DNA of 48,299 nt from JAXDAY01 sp034679345 (GTDB lineage: Bacteria > Eisenbacteria > RBG-16-71-46 > CAIMUX01 > VGJL01). Under the pieces are notes generated by a model. The model searched no databases. It saw only the letters and a program-made list of their open reading frames with translations, and was not told where the DNA came from. This document shows, piece after piece, positions 41,900 through 48,299 of the stretch. The stretch spans positions 1 through 48,299 of the forward strand of contig JAXDAY010000024.1 in the NCBI GenBank assembly GCA_034679345.1. Reading direction: 5' to 3'. Positions within the stretch are counted from its first letter, which is position 1, and every line of letters begins with the position of its first letter. Position numbers and translations under genes: made by a program.

Positions 41900-43543
41900 T
41901 CACGGGAGCAGGTGGATCTTCGCGGAGATGACCGATCCGCCGGCAGTGAGATGAGCGAGGTAGATCCCCGAAGGCAGCCGCGCGCCGTGCGCGTCCGTCC
42001 CGTCCCAGCGGATCGTGTGACGCCCCGCGGTGTGGAGTCCATTCGCCACCGTCCGGACCCGTCGTCCCTCCGGAGAAACAATCTCGAGCCGGGCGGCTCC
42101 ATCCTTCGGGAGCGTGTAGCCGATCATCGTTCCCTGGGAAGCCGGGTTCGGCGACAGATCGAGGCGGAGGGATCGATTCGCCGCTCCCGAAGCGAGGCCG
42201 ACGCCGACGTCGGCGGAGGACGCCTGGTGATACTTGATCGTCACGGCGTTCTCATTCTGGGCGAGGTCGAACGAGTTGCCGGTCACGATGACGTTGCCGG
42301 CGGGATCGACGGCGATGTCGTGTCCGATGTCGTTCGTTCCCTGATCCGAGGCCCAGCTCACGGACCATTCCGGCGTCCCTGAGGCGGAGTACTTCACGGC
42401 CGCGTAGTCCCGATTCTGTGGCGGCGATGTCGTGTATCCAAACGCGTACGCCGCGCCGGCGGCATCGACTGCAACCGCGGCGGCGACATCCTCGGACGTC
42501 CCCGGGCCGTCGAACTCTCGCGCCCAGAGGAGTATCCCGTCGCCGGTGTAGCGGAAGAGATGCATGTGGAAGTCGACTCCGTCGATGTATCCATCGCAGA
42601 CGGCGACGATCTCGCCGGTCCAGTGGACCGCCATGTCCCGAAACGTGATGCTGGCGCAGGGATCGGCGGGGGCGGTGTCGGACCAGAGGACCGCGCCCGT
42701 GTTCGCCGAGCACTTCCAGATCTTGAACTGGAAGACCCCGCATGCGGACTCTGGACTGCCGGCGACGACGATGTCGTGATCCGGCGCGACCGCCACATGG
42801 CTCGGCGCGAAGACCGAGGCGATGTCCCCGGGCTCAAGCTGCTCCCACAGGAAGTCCCCCTCGGGGGAGAACTTGACCGTCGCGAAGGCATGGGACTCAT
42901 TCGCCGTGCCCGTCACGTAGATGCTGCCATCCTCGTCCGCGGCGATGTCGGTCGCCATGTCGAGGTCGCCGGCCGGGCCGTCATAGTGACGGGACCAGAG
43001 CAGAGTCCCGTCCGGCGTGTACTTGAGCACGAGAAAGTCGCCGTCGTCCGTCGCGCTCACGAGCGCGTTTCCTTCGCCGTCGATCGCGAGCTTCGGGCCG
43101 TGGTCCGAGTCGAAGCCCTGGACGGATTGGCGACGATCCCATACGAGATTCCCGAGATGGTCGTACTTCACTGTCGCGACCTCGAGCCCGTTCAGGCCGG
43201 GCGAGTATCCGGTGATCAGGACTTCTCCCGGAGCCGGGATCTCGAGATCCGTGAGAGCCTCGCCGCCCTCCCCGCCGTAGCGGCGATCCCAGACGAGATT
43301 GCCGTCGGCGTCGTACTGGAGAAGGAGGTAGTCGTGCCAGGCCCCCCCGATGCCGGACTCGTAGGTCGTTCCGGCGACGTAGATCCGGTCGACGCCGTCT
43401 ACGGCGACGAAGCGGCCGATGTCCTCGTGATTCGCCGGCGCGTTGTAGGAATCCACCCAGAGTCGCGTCGGGGGAGCTTCGGCGCGGGCGGACAGAACGG
43501 ACTGGGTGAGCATGAGCGCCAGAGCGAATGCGATTGCTCTCAT
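41900..43543 (-). CDS. Secreted SBBP-like beta-propeller protein with FlgD-like tail (paralog B)
   Basis: A 547-residue exported protein and tandem paralog of the gene downstream. Signal peptide AIAFALALMLTQSVLSARA; blades such as LLLQYDADGNLVWDRRYGGE, TVKYDHLGNLVWDRRQ, VLKYTPDGTLLWSRHYDGP and AVDAAGAAYAFGY; a conserved middle CGVFQFKIWKCSANTGAVLW shared almost exactly with paralog A; and the same tail ending SAKIHLLP. AAGGAGAT lies about 11 bases before ATG 43543. A TACGAT element is at 43595-43590 on the minus strand. The two genes probably share a transcript. Function unknown; perhaps cell-surface binding. Confidence 0.87.
   Translation of the reverse strand: MRAIAFALALMLTQSVLSARAEAPPTRLWVDSYNAPANHEDIGRFVAVDGVDRIYVAGTTYESGIGGAWHDYLLLQYDADGNLVWDRRYGGEGGEALTDLEIPAPGEVLITGYSPGLNGLEVATVKYDHLGNLVWDRRQSVQGFDSDHGPKLAIDGEGNALVSATDDGDFLVLKYTPDGTLLWSRHYDGPAGDLDMATDIAADEDGSIYVTGTANESHAFATVKFSPEGDFLWEQLEPGDIASVFAPSHVAVAPDHDIVVAGSPESACGVFQFKIWKCSANTGAVLWSDTAPADPCASITFRDMAVHWTGEIVAVCDGYIDGVDFHMHLFRYTGDGILLWAREFDGPGTSEDVAAAVAVDAAGAAYAFGYTTSPPQNRDYAAVKYSASGTPEWSVSWASDQGTNDIGHDIAVDPAGNVIVTGNSFDLAQNENAVTIKYHQASSADVGVGLASGAANRSLRLDLSPNPASQGTMIGYTLPKDGAARLEIVSPEGRRVRTVANGLHTAGRHTIRWDGTDAHGARLPSGIYLAHLTAGGSVISAKIHLLP
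41907..42169 (-). repeat. Direct repeat copy 2: 3' ends of the tandem propeller genes
   Basis: Partner of 40198-40460 at a constant offset of 1709 bases. Substitutions only, no gaps, across the compared stretch. Confidence 0.85.
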
Positions 43544-43611
43544 TCTCTATCGATCTCCTTGTGGTTCAGGGTTGGCGGAAGGACGGGAGATCGTAGCACA
43601 CGCGCCGCGGC

Positions 43612-44649
43612 TCAGCGGGCGCTGCGGATGGATAACTTCAGCGCGGGCATGCGGAAATCGCGCTTGACGATCTCGACGATCGCGCCCTGGTCCTCTCGGC
43701 TGCGCGCCAATAGCTGCGCCGAACCGTCTCCCTGAGAGCCGACCCCCTTTCCGCCCCAGATGTGAGGCAGCAGGGAACGGTGCGCGAGGATCTCGTGCAG
43801 GATCGGCGCGGCGAGCTCCTCGGGGCACGCAGGCGCGGCATGACGATCGAAGAGCCTCTGCGCCTCGCTCATCAGCGAGCCCAGCCGTTGGCCGTCTCCG
43901 TCGGCGATGGCGCGGATCGCCTCTTCGACGATGCGCCGGTTGATCGGTCCGAGGAGATCCTGGAGTCCGCGGTCGATCTCGCTTCTGGCGATGGGGAATG
44001 CGCGGCGCAGATCCCCGAGAATCCGCACCGTATTCTTCCCGGCGCGCAGATCGACCAGGACGAGGTGGAGATCCGCGCCGACGGGAAGCTCAGCAGCCTC
44101 GAGTCGATCGCCGTCGAAGATCATCGACACTACCCGGCGGCCGTAGGCGCAACCCTGATCCATCCGCCCACAGCGCGAGAGGGTGAGCATCTCCCCTTGA
44201 TAGGCAAGCTCCATCTCGTCGCGCACGCTCAGTCCGAGGCGATAGATCCGGTTGAACGCGCGAGCGGTCAAGACGCTCACGGCGGCGCTCGACGAGAGGC
44301 CCTTCTTGACGGGAAGATCGGTCCGGTCGTTTCGGATGACAAGGCCGCGAACCTCGTGCTTCTTGATGACCTGATAGGCCGTCCCGGCGATGTAGCTCCA
44401 GAACCCGCCGCCGCGGGCTTCGGAGAGCAGCGCGTCCTCGCGCGCCGGAATCTCCACCGGACCGTATCTCGTCCCGTCGCTTCCCGTCGATTCGATGACC
44501 AGGGATGTGGCATGCTCCCCGACCTCGGCATGGATGCCCTGGTCGGTTCCGACGATCACGGCGTGCCCCCGCTCCAAATCCGGACGGACTCTACGGTACT
44601 CGCCCGCCCAGTCGGAGTGCTCGCCAAAGAGACAGAGGCGCCCCGGCAC
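43612..44649 (-). CDS. GHMP-family small-molecule kinase (galactokinase/mevalonate-kinase-like)
   Basis: A 345-residue cytoplasmic kinase. Motif 1 is at the very N-terminus (PGRLCLFGEHSDWAGEYR), motif 2 is the phosphate loop PVKKGLSSSAAVSVLTARA, and motif 3 is the glycine-rich GGKGVGSQGDGSAQLL. GEMLTLSRCGRMDQGCAYG includes the usual substrate/base region with Asp. It would phosphorylate a sugar or isoprenoid-type alcohol, but the exact substrate cannot be told. No sugar pathway genes adjoin it. The start is a GTG at 44649 with GAGG 6 bases upstream; no ATG exists in the open frame before an upstream TGA. The N-terminus is short for the family, by roughly ten residues. Confidence 0.87.
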   Translation of the reverse strand: MPGRLCLFGEHSDWAGEYRRVRPDLERGHAVIVGTDQGIHAEVGEHATSLVIESTGSDGTRYGPVEIPAREDALLSEARGGGFWSYIAGTAYQVIKKHEVRGLVIRNDRTDLPVKKGLSSSAAVSVLTARAFNRIYRLGLSVRDEMELAYQGEMLTLSRCGRMDQGCAYGRRVVSMIFDGDRLEAAELPVGADLHLVLVDLRAGKNTVRILGDLRRAFPIARSEIDRGLQDLLGPINRRIVEEAIRAIADGDGQRLGSLMSEAQRLFDRHAAPACPEELAAPILHEILAHRSLLPHIWGGKGVGSQGDGSAQLLARSREDQGAIVEIVKRDFRMPALKLSIRSAR

Positions 44650-44717
44650 GAAGAGCCTCAGATCGGCATCCTCCTCCAGCTCGCTGGCCGAGCCGCCTGC
44701 GCGCCGCTCGGGAGCTC

Positions 44718-44731
44718 TTGACTTAGGTCAT
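44718..44731 (+). promoter_or_regulatory. FNR/CRP-type operator upstream of nrfHA
   Basis: TTGAC-TTAG-GTCAT is a near-perfect palindrome close to the FNR/DNR consensus TTGAT-N4-ATCAA. Its centre (44724.5) is 41.5 bases from a start point predicted 7 bases after the TAGGAT -10 at 44754-44759, the class II activator position. There is no -35 hexamer, as expected for an activator-dependent promoter. Confidence 0.5.
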
Positions 44732-44753
44732 CGCCCGGGCCCAGCCTACCAGT

Positions 44754-44759
44754 TAGGAT
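44754..44759 (+). promoter_or_regulatory. -10 element of the nrfHA promoter
   Basis: TAGGAT, 38 bases before the nrfH ATG, placed to work with the FNR-like box at 44718-44731. Confidence 0.45.
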
Positions 44760-44797
44760 CCATCCGGGGGTGGCGATTTGCGCCAACTGGAGAGAGC

Positions 44798-45250
44798 ATG
44801 AGGGGATACTCGATCGCGGCGGTCGTGCTGGGTATCGCGCTGGGCCTTGCAGCCGGGGTGGGGGCCTATACCTTCATCTACGCGAAGGGCGGCTCGTATC
44901 TCACCAACGATCCCGAAGCCTGCAAGAACTGCCACGTCATGAATGAGCAGTTCGATGGCTGGGTCGTCTCGAGCCATCGCAGCGTCGCCGTCTGCAACGA
45001 TTGCCACACGCCCCCGGGGAAGATCGCGAAGTACGCTGCGAAAGCCGCCAACGGATTCCGCCACTCGTGGGCATTCACTTCCGGGAGGTTCCCGGAGCCG
45101 ATCCAGATCACGGCCCACAACAATCGGGTCACGGAGAAGGCGTGCCGCAAGTGCCATCACGACATCGTGGAGGCGATCGACGCCATGCACGAGAAGGGGC
45201 AGGAGCTTTCCTGCATCGGATGCCATCGCTCCGTGGGGCACCTCCATTGA
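44798..45250 (+). CDS. nrfH: NrfH, tetrahaem cytochrome c, quinol dehydrogenase of nitrite reductase
   Basis: A 150-residue NapC/NirT-family membrane-anchored cytochrome. An N-terminal helix (IAAVVLGIALGLAAGVGAY) anchors it. Four haem sites follow: CKNCH (42-46), CNDCH (66-70), CRKCH (116-120) and CIGCH (139-143). MNEQFDGWVVSSH after the first haem is typical, including the Met next to haem 1. It takes electrons from menaquinol and passes them to NrfA in the periplasm. GGAGAG lies just before ATG 44798. NrfA follows after 36 bases, so the pair is one operon, with an FNR-like box upstream. Confidence 0.95.
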   Translation: MRGYSIAAVVLGIALGLAAGVGAYTFIYAKGGSYLTNDPEACKNCHVMNEQFDGWVVSSHRSVAVCNDCHTPPGKIAKYAAKAANGFRHSWAFTSGRFPEPIQITAHNNRVTEKACRKCHHDIVEAIDAMHEKGQELSCIGCHRSVGHLH

Positions 45251-45286
45251 GGGTGGACTCACGGCGCATGCGATCGAGGTGACGAT

Positions 45287-46717
<1,431 letters not shown>

Positions 46718-46779
46718 TCTTTCCGCCGCCGAGCGAGGATCGACTCTCCGGTGAGTCCGCCCCCGGCGGGGGGCTCGCG

Positions 46780-46785
46780 TATGCT
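46780..46785 (+). promoter_or_regulatory. -10-like element before the photolyase gene
   Basis: TATGCT lies 42 bases before ATG 46828. Just upstream, CCCCC (46760-46764) can pair with GGGGG (46769-46773), a small GC hairpin that may end the nrfHA transcript. Confidence 0.3.
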
Positions 46786-46827
46786 GGTGTGGCGATGGAG
46801 AGGCGGGGACGACGCGAGGGAGGAGCG

Positions 46828-48299
46828 ATGGAGCCGGGCGAAGAGGGCCAGACGAGATCTCGGGGGCGCCGGGAGAGGGAGCGCACCACGATCGTCTGGT
46901 TCCGCCAAGATCTCAGACTTCAGGATCATCCGGCGCTGATTGCCGCGGTAGGACGGGGCGGCGCCGTAGTTCCAGTCTATGTCTGGGCTCCCGAGGAGGA
47001 AGGGGGCTGGCCGCCCGGCGCCGGCTCGCGGTGGTGGTTGCGCCGATCGCTCTCATCTCTCGATCGCGATCTGCGTGCGCGCGGGATGCGGCTCATCGTG
47101 CGGAGCGGCCCGAGTCTGGTTGCCCTGCGGGAGATTGTGGCCGCGACCCGAGCGGATGCCGTCCTATGGAGCCGCCGTTACGAACCCGCCGCGCTCGCTC
47201 GCGACGCGAAAGTGAAGCGGGCACTGCTCGGTGACGGAATCCTGGCCGAGAGCTTCAACTCCTCTCTCCTCTTCGAGCCCTGGATGGTCCTGAACCGGGC
47301 CGGCCGCCCCTTTCAGGTCTTTACGCCTTTCTACAGGAGCTGTCTCGCGCAGGGTCCGCCGGCGCCTCCGGCGCGCGCGCCGCAGCGTTTGCTGCCTCCG
47401 CAGCGCTGGCCCGACTCGCTCGATGTCGATGATCTCCGCCTCGAGATGGATGTCGACTCCGCCGCCGGGCTCAAGGATGCCTGGACGCCCGGCGAGGCCG
47501 GCGCGGAACGCGCCCTGAGGCGCTTCCTCACGGAATCCCTGATCGGCTACCCCGGGCGGCGCGATCGGCCGGGGGAGCCTGGAACCTCGCGCCTCTCCGC
47601 CCACCTCCACTTCGGGGAGATCGGACCCAGGCAGATCTGGGAAGCCGTCGAGGCGCGCGCGGCGGCGATGACCGACCCCGGCGCCTACCGGGCGGCGGAG
47701 GCCTACCTCCGGCAGCTCGTCTGGAGGGAGTTCGCGAATCATATCCTCTTTCACTTCCCGCATACGATCGACCGGCCGCTCCGGGAGGAGTTCGCCCGGT
47801 TTCCGTGGAGGCGCAACGCCCGCGAGCTGCGCGCTTGGCAGGCAGGTAGGACCGGCTTTCCAATCGTCGATGCCGGAATGCGCGAGCTCCGCCGCACCGG
47901 CTGGATGCACAACAGGACGCGGATGATCGCCGCATCGTTTCTCGTCAAGGATCTTCTCGCATCTTGGACTGTGGGGGCGCGCTGGTTCTGGGATTCCCTG
48001 GTCGACGCGGATCTCGCGAACAACACGCTGGGCTGGCAGTGGACGGCCGGGTGCGGCGCGGACGCGGCGCCCTACTTCCGCGTGTTCAATCCTGTAATTC
48101 AGGGGAAGAAGTTCGATCCTCGCGGAGACTATGTCCGCGCGAACCTGCCCGAGCTTCACGACGCCGACGCGCAATGGATCCACGCGCCGTGGGAGGGGCC
48201 CGGGAGCGCCTCGAGGATCGATCCCGGCTATCCTCCGCCGATCGTCGATCACGCCATCTCGCGGGCGCGCGCGCTCGCGGCCCACGCGAGCCTCCGGGC
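46828..48299 (+). CDS. phr: Deoxyribodipyrimidine photolyase, class I (partial, 3' end beyond window)
   Basis: 490 residues are visible, nearly a full-length photolyase. A charged leader of about 22 residues precedes the antenna domain (TTIVWFRQDLRLQDHPALIAA, VVPVYVWAPEE). The FAD-binding domain shows TSRLSAHLHFGEIGPRQIW, YLRQLVWREFANHIL, FPIVDAGMRELRRTGWMHNR, TRMIAASFLVKDLL and NNTLGWQWTAGCG, then FRVFNPVIQGKKFDP. These include the aspartate/asparagine face of FAD and the Trp chain positions of class I CPD photolyases. It repairs UV-made cyclobutane dimers using blue light. ATG 46828 follows GGGAGGAG; an in-frame ATG at 46795 is possible. It is probably only a few codons short of its stop. 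Confidence 0.93.
   Translation, partial: MEPGEEGQTRSRGRRERERTTIVWFRQDLRLQDHPALIAAVGRGGAVVPVYVWAPEEEGGWPPGAGSRWWLRRSLSSLDRDLRARGMRLIVRSGPSLVALREIVAATRADAVLWSRRYEPAALARDAKVKRALLGDGILAESFNSSLLFEPWMVLNRAGRPFQVFTPFYRSCLAQGPPAPPARAPQRLLPPQRWPDSLDVDDLRLEMDVDSAAGLKDAWTPGEAGAERALRRFLTESLIGYPGRRDRPGEPGTSRLSAHLHFGEIGPRQIWEAVEARAAAMTDPGAYRAAEAYLRQLVWREFANHILFHFPHTIDRPLREEFARFPWRRNARELRAWQAGRTGFPIVDAGMRELRRTGWMHNRTRMIAASFLVKDLLASWTVGARWFWDSLVDADLANNTLGWQWTAGCGADAAPYFRVFNPVIQGKKFDPRGDYVRANLPELHDADAQWIHAPWEGPGSASRIDPGYPPPIVDHAISRARALAAHASLR

Overview
The window is high-GC DNA (clearly above 60% G+C by eye) packed with genes on both strands. No interval without a gene exceeds 300 bases. I see no rRNA, tRNA, CRISPR array, insertion sequence or phage gene. 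The organism is most likely an uncultured bacterium of the FCB superphylum, such as Candidatus Eisenbacteria or Krumholzibacteriota. The main reason is that ten secreted proteins end in a FlgD/T9SS-type Ig-like tail (PNP...GRxV..L..G...WDG.D..GR.v.sGiY). They sit beside ECF-sigma-linked kinases, protein kinases with beta-propeller C-termini, right-handed beta-helix proteins and a CXXCH-type NrfA. The phylum call is inference.

Layout. 1-825 (-): start of a sigma-linked protein kinase and its ECF sigma factor. 1102-7000 (+): secreted tail protein, alpha-glucan phosphorylase, Ser/Thr kinase with beta-propeller. 7166-9398 (+): response regulator/thioredoxin-reductase-like fusion and a hotdog thioesterase. 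9519-14257: first secretome island, with a beta-helix protein interrupted by an in-frame TGA, an M43-type metalloprotease and (- strand) an Asp-box protein. 14551-18270 (+): three-gene biotin-dependent acyl-CoA carboxylase operon. 18375-20804: small secreted protein and the ABC-F factor EttA. 21015-27082: second secretome island with an M23-like protein, a beta-helix protein and (- strand) an M12B-type metalloprotease.

27310-34799 is a thiol/redox region: ferritin-like protein, MsrB-MsrA lipoprotein, then a minus-strand operon of DsrC, a NarI/DsrM-like cytochrome b, a DsrK/HdrD-like iron-sulfur protein and a class V cysteine desulfurase, with an OPT-family transporter upstream. This operon is the best candidate for an unusual system. 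It has the parts to pass electrons between the quinone pool and a two-cysteine DsrC, with a possible sulfur donor in the same transcript, but no dsrAB is seen in the window. 34993-43543: secreted hydrolase, DUF1579/VOC lipoprotein, PflX-like radical SAM protein, dienelactone hydrolase, and two tandem beta-propeller paralogs whose 3' ends are nearly identical. 43612-48299: GHMP kinase, NrfH-NrfA nitrite reductase behind an FNR-like site, and a DNA photolyase running off the end.

Physiology suggested: a heterotroph that secretes proteases and repeat proteins, stores or uses alpha-glucan, carboxylates acyl-CoAs, and can respire nitrite to ammonium. It carries repair systems for oxidised methionine and UV damage. 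Recurrent promoters of the form TTGnnn-N17/18-TAnnnT lie upstream of many genes, and several convergent gene pairs are separated by perfect GC-rich hairpins.
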